From Actinomycetota bacterium (GTDB taxonomy: Bacteria; Zhuqueibacterota; Zhuqueibacteria; Residuimicrobiales; Krinioviventaceae), in assembly GCA_011682565.1 (NCBI GenBank), contig JAACEJ010000049.1, positions 1-11,215 of the forward strand: 11,215 bases of DNA, given 5' to 3'. Within the stretch, counting starts at the first letter, position 1. Each line of letters begins with the position of its first letter. The notes beneath the pieces are model-generated. The model ran no database searches. It was given only the letters and a program-made list of their open reading frames with translations, and was not told the origin of the DNA. Of the stretch, positions 1 through 6,080 are shown in pieces. A program made the position numbers and the translations under genes.

Positions 1-147
1 TAAAAAGTCCAAAATGTCATTGCGAGCGAAGCGAAGCAATCTGGATGTCGGCCATAAGGTACAGTTTTCTAAGGATCGCTTCCCCGATAATTCGGGGTAA
101 ACTCAGGCTGCGCTCCTCACGATGACATGCTTTTCGACTTTTTACGA
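1..147 (+). repeat. MITE-like dispersed repeat, copy 1
   Basis: About 147 bases without a gene. The left end (TAAAAAGTC at 1-9, then AAAATGTCATTG) is matched in inverted orientation by the right end (CGATGACATG, TTTT, GACTTTTTACGA at 120-147), giving imperfect terminal inverted repeats. Inside lies a perfect 6-bp hairpin, CCCCGA/TCGGGG with a 4-base loop (82-97). Positions 17-54 recur without mismatch, on the other strand, at 8069-8106. The left edge may continue beyond the window, because copy 2 has three more bases (TCG) before TAAAAAGTC. There is no transposase, so a non-autonomous element is the best reading. The mobile status is inferred; the repeat itself is seen directly. Confidence 0.75.
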
Positions 148-152
148 ATTAC

Positions 153-187
153 TTATAAAATCTTTATCTCATAATTAAACAAGGAGG
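153..187 (+). promoter_or_regulatory. Leader of hflK: AT-rich possible -10 and strong SD
   Basis: AAGGAGG at 181-187 lies 11 bases before the hflK ATG and fixes that start. Upstream, TTATAAAAT (153-161) could be a -10 box, but no good -35 is visible at the right distance. If this is the promoter, its -35 region would fall inside the terminal repeat of the MITE-like element, which would then supply part of it. The ribosome binding site is convincing; the promoter is weak. Confidence 0.4.
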
Positions 188-198
188 AATTCATCCAA

Positions 199-1185
199 AT
201 GAAAAAACGCATCATAAACATCGGTGGTGAAAATGTCGAAATCCCGGCATTCGATAACCGCCTCATCATTTACATTATCATCGGTATTGCCGTGCTGTGG
301 TTTGTCTTTTCCGCAGCATACACCGTAAACACCGATGAAGTCGGGGTGGTCCAGCGCTTTGGTGCTTATGTGCGCACCACGCAGCCGGGTCTGCATTTTA
401 AACTGCCGTGGGGAATTGAGACGGCGACGAAAGTGAAAACCCAACGTGTCTTTAAGCAGGAATTTGGATTCCGCACAGCAAAGGCCGGCATAAAAACCGA
501 GTATGTGCGTGGAAATTTTGAGTCCGAATCCCTCATGTTAACCGGCGATCTGAACTCTGCCCTGGTAGAGTGGATCGTACAATATCGCATCCAAAATCCA
601 GTGAATTATTTATTCAAAGTGCGTGATGTTGAAGCAACGATTCGCTACGTATCCGAAGCAATGATGCGCCAGGTTGTTGGAGATAACAGCGTCGATGAGG
701 TCATAATTCTTCGCAGAAAAGATATTGCCCTGGAAGCGGCAAAACTGATGCAGAACTTGTTGAGCGAGTATGAAACAGGCATTGACATTGTTACCGTCAA
801 TTTGCAGGATGTTAACCCACCTGTTCCTGTTCAGGCCGCTTTTAATGAAGTGAACGAAGCCAGGCAGGAAAAGGAAAAAATCATTAACCAGGCATGGGAA
901 GCATATAACAATGCTATTCCAAAAGCAAAGGGCCAGGCAGAGCAGGTGATCCTGGAGGCTGAAGGTTACGCCACCAACAGGGTGAACCGTTCCCAGGGTG
1001 ATGCGGAAAAGTTTCTGGCTGTTTGGCATGCATATTCAAAAGCCAAAGATGTTACCAGGCGTCGTCTGTATCTCGAAATGATGAACTCCGTCTTGCCCAA
1101 GATTAAAGCTAAAGTTATTATCGACGACAAGGTGCGATCATTTCTGCCCCTGTTGCAACTTAATGGAAAGGAGGTGGGGAAATGA
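199..1185 (+). CDS. hflK: HflK-type SPFH/prohibitin membrane protein
   Basis: HflK joins HflC in a large SPFH assembly in the cytoplasmic membrane that, in E. coli, surrounds and modulates the FtsH protease. The 328-residue protein has a short charged N-terminus, one membrane segment (about 22-42), an SPFH domain (about 43-215, with TDEVGVVQRFG and QPGLHFKLPWG), a charged helical region likely to form coiled coil (about 215-280), and the HflK-like tail VTRRRLYLEMM (285-295). It is shorter than E. coli HflK (about 419 residues), mainly because it lacks the Gly/Pro-rich N-terminal extension. The ATG is fixed by AAGGAGG 11 bases upstream. The stop overlaps the hflC start as ATGA, so the two are translationally coupled. 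The HflK assignment over a generic SPFH protein rests on the tail and on the gene order. Confidence 0.93.
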   Translation: MKKRIINIGGENVEIPAFDNRLIIYIIIGIAVLWFVFSAAYTVNTDEVGVVQRFGAYVRTTQPGLHFKLPWGIETATKVKTQRVFKQEFGFRTAKAGIKTEYVRGNFESESLMLTGDLNSALVEWIVQYRIQNPVNYLFKVRDVEATIRYVSEAMMRQVVGDNSVDEVIILRRKDIALEAAKLMQNLLSEYETGIDIVTVNLQDVNPPVPVQAAFNEVNEARQEKEKIINQAWEAYNNAIPKAKGQAEQVILEAEGYATNRVNRSQGDAEKFLAVWHAYSKAKDVTRRRLYLEMMNSVLPKIKAKVIIDDKVRSFLPLLQLNGKEVGK

Positions 1186-2126
1186 CACAAAAAAATAAAC
1201 TCTATCTTTATGGTTTTCTCATCTTTCTCGCAATCATTGTTCTCTCGGATGCGTTATATACAGTTGACCAAACCAAACAGGTGATCATTACCCAATTTGG
1301 TAATCCTGTCGGAGACCCTGTGTTAACCGCCGGCCTTCATGTCAAACTTCCGTTTATTCAAAAAGCTACGTTTTTTGAAAAACGAATCATGGAATGGGAC
1401 GGCGATGCAAATCAGATTCCCACCAAAGATAAGAAATATATTGTTGTCAATACTTTTGCCCGCTGGCGAATTGCCGACCCGCTGAAATTTTACCAGAGCG
1501 TAAACAATGTGCGAAGCGCTATGGGCAGGCTGGACGATATCATTGACGGCATTACGCGCGACTTTATCAGCGAAAACGTTCTCATCGAAGTGGTGAGAAA
1601 TTCTAATCGCACCATGGTTTCATCATCCGAAGAGGAAGAAGATGCGGTGATCGAGGCGGATTCGCTGAAAATCAAACTGGGACGTACGGCCATTACGCGG
1701 GAAATATTAAAACTGGTACAGAAAAAAGTGCCGCAGTACGGCATTGCAGTCCTGGATATTCGCATCAAACAAGTCAATTACATTGCCGAAGTTCGCCAGA
1801 AGGTTTATGACCGAATGATCTCTGAGCGAAAGCGGATTGCCCAGCTTTATCGTTCGCAGGGCCAAGGCAAAAGAGCCGAAATTACCGGGCAGATGGGCAA
1901 AGAATTGCAGAGGATAACATCCGAGGCTTATCGCAGAGCCCAGCAAATACAAGGCGACGCGGATGCCAAAGCAACATCGATTTATGCAAGCGCGTATTCA
2001 AAAGATCCCGAATTTTATTCTTTCCTGCAAACGCTGGACACCTATCGCAAAACGATTGATTCGACCAGCACTTTGATTTTGAGTACGGATTCGGATTATA
2101 TGAAATATTTCAAGAACATCAAATAG
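1182..2126 (+). CDS. hflC: HflC-type SPFH membrane protein
   Basis: HflC is the partner of HflK in the FtsH-associated membrane complex. The 314 residues include a membrane segment (about 7-27), an SPFH domain starting YTVDQTKQVIITQFG (26-40) with AGLHVKLPF (50-58), an acidic stretch of Ser/Glu/Asp (148-160), a charged helical region rich in Arg/Gln (about 205-265) and the family C-terminus, SKDPEFYSFLQTLDTY (273-288) then a Ser/Thr-Asp-rich end. Length is close to that of E. coli HflC (334). The gene begins inside the hflK stop (ATGA), and AAAGGAGGT at 1167-1175 gives an excellent ribosome binding site 7 bases ahead. A strong terminator hairpin follows 15 bases after the stop, so hflKC is probably a two-gene operon. 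Its partner ftsH is about 4 kb downstream rather than adjacent. Confidence 0.94.
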   Translation: MTQKNKLYLYGFLIFLAIIVLSDALYTVDQTKQVIITQFGNPVGDPVLTAGLHVKLPFIQKATFFEKRIMEWDGDANQIPTKDKKYIVVNTFARWRIADPLKFYQSVNNVRSAMGRLDDIIDGITRDFISENVLIEVVRNSNRTMVSSSEEEEDAVIEADSLKIKLGRTAITREILKLVQKKVPQYGIAVLDIRIKQVNYIAEVRQKVYDRMISERKRIAQLYRSQGQGKRAEITGQMGKELQRITSEAYRRAQQIQGDADAKATSIYASAYSKDPEFYSFLQTLDTYRKTIDSTSTLILSTDSDYMKYFKNIK

Positions 2127-2141
2127 AATCGCTGATTTAAT

Positions 2142-2188
2142 GAAAAACCCCGGCAGGCACGTGAATGCGGCTTGCCGGGATTTTTGTT
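2142..2188. terminator. Bidirectional rho-independent terminator after hflC
   Basis: A 10-bp stem (2149-2158 with 2170-2179, one G-T pair) encloses an 11-base loop. On the + strand it is followed by TTTTTGTT (2181-2188), which suits the end of hflKC. On the - strand it is followed by TTTTT (complement of 2143-2147), so it can also stop transcripts arriving from the flavoprotein gene that ends at 2419. Confidence 0.88.
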
Positions 2189-2261
2189 CAAGTCTCGGAC
2201 GGGGATAACTCATTTCTCGTGTCGACGATCTTCGTCGGCATGTCATTCAGTTGTAGTTGTA

Positions 2262-2394
2262 GGGTGGGTTTCTAACCCACCTTGTTTATTCACGATGGGA
2301 AGGTTAATCTCGTTCCATAGCTCGGCGGGGCAATGTTTTATGGTTGTAACGCAGAGCGTCACACAGGCATTCCGCCGCTGAGCGGCGGAACGAG
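2262..2394. repeat. Cluster of three REP-like palindromes
   Basis: Three separate hairpins lie between the convergent hflC and flavoprotein genes. The first is GGTGGGTT/AACCCACC (2263-2270 with 2274-2281, 3-base loop). The second is ACGC-AGA-GCGT (2349-2359), extendable outward by GT/AC after one mismatch. The third is TTCCGCCGCT-G-AGCGGCGGAA (2370-2390). CTCGTTCC at 2309-2316 also has its exact inverse GGAACGAG at 2387-2394, so most of the block could fold together. None has a T-tract, so these are not ordinary terminators. Palindromes of this look are typical of REP-type dispersed repeats; copies elsewhere in the genome cannot be seen from here. Confidence 0.6.
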
Positions 2395-2418
2395 TAAAAG
2401 GCAGGATTTCCGCAGCGC

Positions 2419-4410
2419 TTAAACATCCCCTTCCACCTGAAAAATTTTACCATCCAGATATTTCCCCCACACATTCTCGAACCAGGATTCTTCTTCCGGG
2501 ATCGGCCGGCGGGGCTTCCAGCGTGAATCAAATCTGTTATTTTTCCCGAGAACCGTTTCCAAAATTATTTCTCTCAATTCCGTTTGTTCAGGCTTGTAGC
2601 GCCATGCATCTCCAAGGGAATCGAGAACGGTTTCGCCCTTGTCATCCATAACCAGGTAAGAACCACGGCTGCCGCCGCCTTTTGCCAGGTAAGCGCGGAT
2701 GGCTTCAAGATAGGCGGCGTGCGCCAGCACAAGATGGCGGTTTTGTAAAACAAAAGGCAATTGCGCCCTGTTTGCAATCCGTTGTTCGTTAAAGCGCGCT
2801 ATCTGGCCGTAGGCTTTTTCGATTGCTTTTTCCACTTTTTCAATATCGCGGATGTGCGAGCCAAAATTCGTCATTCTTGTCTGGAATTTATCCCGGTAGA
2901 GCGCAGCACTGTTTTGCGGACTATAAATTTGTGATGTGAAATGCTTTGCCATTTGCAGCAACTCGCCGCCTTTTAAAAGTGCCGTTTTTTCAAATTGTTC
3001 TTTACTCACCGGCTCATCTTTTGGCCCTTTGGCAATGCGCTGCGCGGCGCGCAAAGAGCCCACCTGTCCCGAGTTGAGCGCAGACCCGCCGGGGCGGTAA
3101 ACGCCGTGACTGCCGTTCACTTCGCCCACCGGAAAGAGATGGCGAATATTGGATTCCCACCACATATTTCCTGCCAGGCCGCCGTTGTTGTGCTGGGCGC
3201 ATACCGCCACTTCAAGCGGTTCCTTCCACAGGTCGATGCCGTTTTTGGCATAAAGCTCTATGGCCAGGGGATTCATTTTTTGCAAACGTTCTATCGGCGT
3301 GCCGAAAAGAGCGTCCGAATTTTTCAGATATTCAAAAGCCTCCGGCTCAAGGTCATTGAAGGAAAATGAATCCCCGAGCGGATTTTGGCGAAAATCCATA
3401 AAGACATGGCGACCTTTAACGACCGTTTCGATGTAAACGAGGACATCGATGAGAGAAGAACCGAAATTCGGGATTTTACGCGGATCGAACGGCCACTGAT
3501 AGCCCTTGAGAAAAACATCCGTCAGCAGCTTGCCCGGTGAAGGAAAGTATTCGTTCAGGAATTCGCGTTCGTCATTTCTGTCCCGGTCGGTGCTGATATA
3601 GCGCGGCAGCACCTGCTGGTACGTGCCGGAAACATTCCAGCGAAATTTTGTCGATGCCAGTCCATATTGCGATTCCGTTAAATTGCGGGCCACCGCACCC
3701 ATTTCCAGCGCCAGACCAATAGCGCCGATCTGCACCAGTGGATAGACTGAAGTTTTGTATAAACCGCCTGGGCCGCCCACACCAAAAACGACGTTATCCG
3801 CCTTGAAAAAACAAAGGCCAAAGGTCTCATCATCCAATTTAGATTTGTCAAGCGCAATGAGGCCGACAGCCCGGTCTCCATCCGCGAGGAGAGCGACGAC
3901 GTCGTATTCATCGAAAATGCGAATATTTTTCTTTTTCACTTCATCGTAGAGGCGCTGGAACATTTGGCTCGAAGTCCACGGCCCGGCCGAGGTTGCGCGC
4001 TGCCGGGGGTCGTGATCGGTTTTATAACCCACGAATCCACCAAATGAGTTGTGTGGAAACTGCACCCCAATCTGGGCAAGGTGGAAAAACTCTTGTGCGG
4101 ACATGGTTGCCTCGATGAGCGCCAGATCGCCGTGCATGGAGCCGCCGTTATAGAGCGACTCGGCCATATCATAAGGCGAGTCCGGTTCCTTGCCGCTGAC
4201 AGACAATTTGTAATATGTCTGTTTATCCGAGCCGGTGTTGTTGGAAGTACCGCCGCCGATTTTTTCCGTAACAATAGCAATGTCCGTGTGTCCGAACGAA
4301 ACCAGATGGTCGGCACAATTTAAAGAAGCCGCGCCGCTGCCGACGATCACCGTATCCAGTTCATAACAAGGGAAATCGAGTCCCTCAATATTAATTGATG
4401 TTTTCTCCAT
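2419..4410 (-). CDS. FAD-dependent oxidoreductase, fumarate reductase/succinate dehydrogenase flavoprotein superfamily
   Basis: A 663-residue, probably cytoplasmic flavoprotein with no signal peptide. The N-terminus has the dinucleotide-binding fold DTVIVGSGAAS (19-29), an acidic residue at the end of the second strand (E49) and a Gly/Ser/Thr-rich FAD loop (52-61). The second half has HNNGGLAGN (407-415) and GSHGVYRPGGSALNSGQ (433-449). These match the positions where fumarate reductases and L-aspartate oxidases carry the substrate-clamping His and Arg (here H407 and R439, by analogy) and the C-terminal FAD-binding segment. About 200 further residues follow, including a Trp/Arg-rich tail (600-650). 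I could not identify the catalytic Arg acid, and no iron-sulfur or cytochrome subunit gene is adjacent, so it is not an obvious respiratory fumarate reductase. The start is supported by GGAG six bases upstream. The dehydrogenase gene 53 bp upstream is probably in the same operon. Substrate unknown. Confidence 0.85.
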   Translation of the reverse strand: MEKTSINIEGLDFPCYELDTVIVGSGAASLNCADHLVSFGHTDIAIVTEKIGGGTSNNTGSDKQTYYKLSVSGKEPDSPYDMAESLYNGGSMHGDLALIEATMSAQEFFHLAQIGVQFPHNSFGGFVGYKTDHDPRQRATSAGPWTSSQMFQRLYDEVKKKNIRIFDEYDVVALLADGDRAVGLIALDKSKLDDETFGLCFFKADNVVFGVGGPGGLYKTSVYPLVQIGAIGLALEMGAVARNLTESQYGLASTKFRWNVSGTYQQVLPRYISTDRDRNDEREFLNEYFPSPGKLLTDVFLKGYQWPFDPRKIPNFGSSLIDVLVYIETVVKGRHVFMDFRQNPLGDSFSFNDLEPEAFEYLKNSDALFGTPIERLQKMNPLAIELYAKNGIDLWKEPLEVAVCAQHNNGGLAGNMWWESNIRHLFPVGEVNGSHGVYRPGGSALNSGQVGSLRAAQRIAKGPKDEPVSKEQFEKTALLKGGELLQMAKHFTSQIYSPQNSAALYRDKFQTRMTNFGSHIRDIEKVEKAIEKAYGQIARFNEQRIANRAQLPFVLQNRHLVLAHAAYLEAIRAYLAKGGGSRGSYLVMDDKGETVLDSLGDAWRYKPEQTELREIILETVLGKNNRFDSRWKPRRPIPEEESWFENVWGKYLDGKIFQVEGDV

Positions 4411-4463
4411 TCAAAACTCCGTTTATTAAAAAATACTTCCGGTCTTCGGTTTCCGTTCTTCGT

Positions 4464-5237
4464 CTATAATCTTGGTAAATGAAAACCACCATCTACATTA
4501 ATCACCTCGCCGGTGGAATAGGAAAGATAGCCAAGCGCCATGGCCAAAACAGCCTGCGCAATGTCGTCCGGTTTGCCCCATCGTTTTATCGGCAGCAAAC
4601 CTTCTTCTATTAACTTGTCGTATTTCTCTCTGACGACATGGGTCATATCCGTAGCAATAATACCCGGTCTGATTTCATAGACCAAAATATCATATTCCGC
4701 AAGCCTGTCGGCGTAGAGTTTTGTCATCATACTCACACCTGCTTTGGAAATACAGTATTCCCCCCGCGCCGGAGACGAGGCATAAGACGACAGAGAAGCA
4801 ATATTGACAATTTTAAAATCCCGCTGCGGGGTTTCTTTTTTCTGTTCGATCATCCAGTTTGCAACCCCCTGGGTAAGGAAATATGGGCCTTTGAGATTGA
4901 TGCCGAGAACGCGGTCAAAACTTTCTTCTGTAGCTTCGAGAATATCCAGTCTCTGCTTTGGCGCCACACCGGCGTTATTCACCAAAAGATCGAGGCGGCC
5001 AAAATGCCCGCGAACGGTGTCGATTAACCTTTTTCGATCTAGGGCCGAAGAAATATCGGCTTGCACATACAAAACATCAACGCCTTTAGTCCTGATCGTG
5101 TCCAGTGTTTCAGTAATTTCATTTTGTTGAAAAACATCATCGATGACGATATCAAAATTGTTTTCAGCTAATCTTTCTGCAATTCTTCTGCCGATGCCAC
5201 GCGCGGCACCTGTGATCAATGCAACCGGTTTGTCCAT
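4464..5237 (-). CDS. Short-chain dehydrogenase/reductase (3-ketoacyl-ACP-reductase-like)
   Basis: A classical 257-residue SDR. It has the TGAARGIG cofactor motif (9-16), D61 after the third strand, NNAG (87-90), N114, and the catalytic S148, Y161 and K165 (YCISK). It ends in the usual GEVINVDGG (243-251) segment. Asp residues at the end of the second strand (33-34) suggest a preference for NAD(H) over NADP(H); this is inferred. Overall the sequence resembles proteins often annotated as 3-ketoacyl-ACP reductase, but that label is generic: no other fatty-acid synthesis gene is nearby, so the alcohol or ketone substrate is unknown. GAGGT lies 7 bases before the ATG. It is the first gene of a two-gene unit with the flavoprotein, which suggests that the two act on the same substrate or its product. 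Confidence 0.9.
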   Translation of the reverse strand: MDKPVALITGAARGIGRRIAERLAENNFDIVIDDVFQQNEITETLDTIRTKGVDVLYVQADISSALDRKRLIDTVRGHFGRLDLLVNNAGVAPKQRLDILEATEESFDRVLGINLKGPYFLTQGVANWMIEQKKETPQRDFKIVNIASLSSYASSPARGEYCISKAGVSMMTKLYADRLAEYDILVYEIRPGIIATDMTHVVREKYDKLIEEGLLPIKRWGKPDDIAQAVLAMALGYLSYSTGEVINVDGGFHLPRL

Positions 5238-5328
5238 TTTACGACCTCATTGTGTTAAATTAATCATTTTATCCTTTTGCCGCCTTGGCGCGCCAGGAAA
5301 CTTGAAAACCCGGACATAAATAACAAAC

Positions 5329-5357
5329 AATATAAAATTATTCAATTTGCTAATCAA
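5329..5357 (-). promoter_or_regulatory. Candidate sigma-70 promoter for the dehydrogenase-flavoprotein unit
   Basis: Read on the - strand, TTGATT (5357-5352) and TATATT (5334-5329) are separated by 17 bases. Transcription would start near 5322 and give a leader of about 85 bases containing the TGGCGCGCCA palindrome. Both boxes have mismatches, and the area is AT-rich, so chance is possible. Confidence 0.5.
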
Positions 5358-5413
5358 GCAGTTTCTGAATTTTGGGGTAACACAACACTTCTTTGCCGAA
5401 ATGAATGAGAAAC

Positions 5414-5442
5414 TTGACATAATTGATTAATTTTTGTATACT
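5414..5442 (+). promoter_or_regulatory. Near-consensus sigma-70 promoter for DUF1003-ftsH
   Basis: A perfect TTGACA (5414-5419) and TATACT (5437-5442) are separated by exactly 17 bases. The predicted start near 5449 leaves a leader of about 110 bases before the DUF1003 ATG. This is the best promoter in the window and suggests strong housekeeping expression of the unit. Confidence 0.75.
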
Positions 5443-5559
5443 CAAAGGCCATGTTATAAAATAAAATGAGAGCAAAATGATGTAATGACCCAACCCCTGG
5501 ATTTTCCTTCAACAGACCCAGGGTAAATAATAGAGAATACCATTTAAGGAGAAAGCCGA

Positions 5560-6033
5560 ATGCCAGAAGAAATGGGAAAAATCAGCCGATTTGTTAAACA
5601 TCTTTCGGACGACGAGAACAAGCTACTGGTTAAATTACGACAAAGGCGTGCGGCTAAAAATATTAACAAAGAATACCAGGAGCATTTATCAAAAGGGGAT
5701 CGTATTGCCGATGCTCTTGCGGATACTATCGGATCATGGAGATTTATTATTTTGCAGTCCATTATCCTGGTAGTATGGATGATTCTCAATCTGGTGGCAT
5801 GGATGCATCATTGGGATCCCTATCCATTTATTTTGCTCAATTTGACACTGAGCTTCCAGGCCGCATATTCAGCACCGGTTATTATGATGAGCCAGAATCG
5901 TCAGGAAAAAAAGGACCGTCTTCGCTCCATCAACGATTATGAAGTCAATCTGAAAGTAGAAGTTGAAATCCAAAAATTGCATGAAAAAGTTGACATGCTT
6001 TTAGAAGGAATGAGGAAAGTTGAAAAAGCATAA
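5560..6033 (+). CDS. DUF1003 family two-helix membrane protein
   Basis: A 157-residue protein that fits the DUF1003 family closely. It has a basic N-terminal segment, GDRIADALADTIGSW (46-60), a first membrane helix (about 60-80), the family signature WDPYPFILLNL (85-95), and a second membrane helix (about 89-109). The conserved SQNRQEKKDR (111-120) and a C-terminal charged helix (about 127-153) likely to form coiled coil follow. The conserved motifs sit at the ends of the helices, in line with a cytoplasmic face carrying most of the soluble part; the topology is inferred. AAGGAG at 5546-5551, 8 bases before the ATG, sets the start. It is 47 bp from ftsH and shares its promoter, which hints at a link to membrane protein turnover. 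I know of no established biochemical function for the family. Confidence 0.9.
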   Translation: MPEEMGKISRFVKHLSDDENKLLVKLRQRRAAKNINKEYQEHLSKGDRIADALADTIGSWRFIILQSIILVVWMILNLVAWMHHWDPYPFILLNLTLSFQAAYSAPVIMMSQNRQEKKDRLRSINDYEVNLKVEVEIQKLHEKVDMLLEGMRKVEKA

Positions 6034-6080
6034 CCCGGAAATTGCCGAGTCAAGATCATTAATAAAACAGAGAGAGAAAC

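Larger units (their letters stand above)
5238..5559. other. Divergent intergenic region (322 bp)
   Basis: This AT-rich region separates the - strand dehydrogenase unit from the + strand DUF1003-ftsH unit. It contains one candidate promoter in each direction (5329-5357 and 5414-5442). It also holds the 10-bp palindrome TGGCGCGCCA at 5286-5295 in the dehydrogenase leader, a possible operator, and a modest hairpin (ACCC..TGG with CCA.GGGT, 5493-5524) in the DUF1003 leader. I see no gene or recognisable riboswitch. Confidence 0.6.

Noticed and set aside
610..1029. 139-codon open frame on the - strand inside hflK
   Set aside because: hflK is unmistakable on the other strand; the antisense product has no recognisable features.
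2172..2381. Short + strand open frame between hflC and the flavoprotein gene
   Set aside because: It begins inside the terminator and runs through the palindrome cluster; it has no ribosome binding site and no protein-like pattern.
2419..4410. Calling the flavoprotein NadB or FrdA/SdhA
   Set aside because: The FAD-binding motifs fit the superfamily, but the active-site surroundings differ and no NAD-synthesis or respiratory partner genes are present.
4411..4463. CTTC-rich stretch between the dehydrogenase and flavoprotein genes as a terminator
   Set aside because: Only 3-bp stems can be formed before the T-run on the - strand, too weak to support a terminator.
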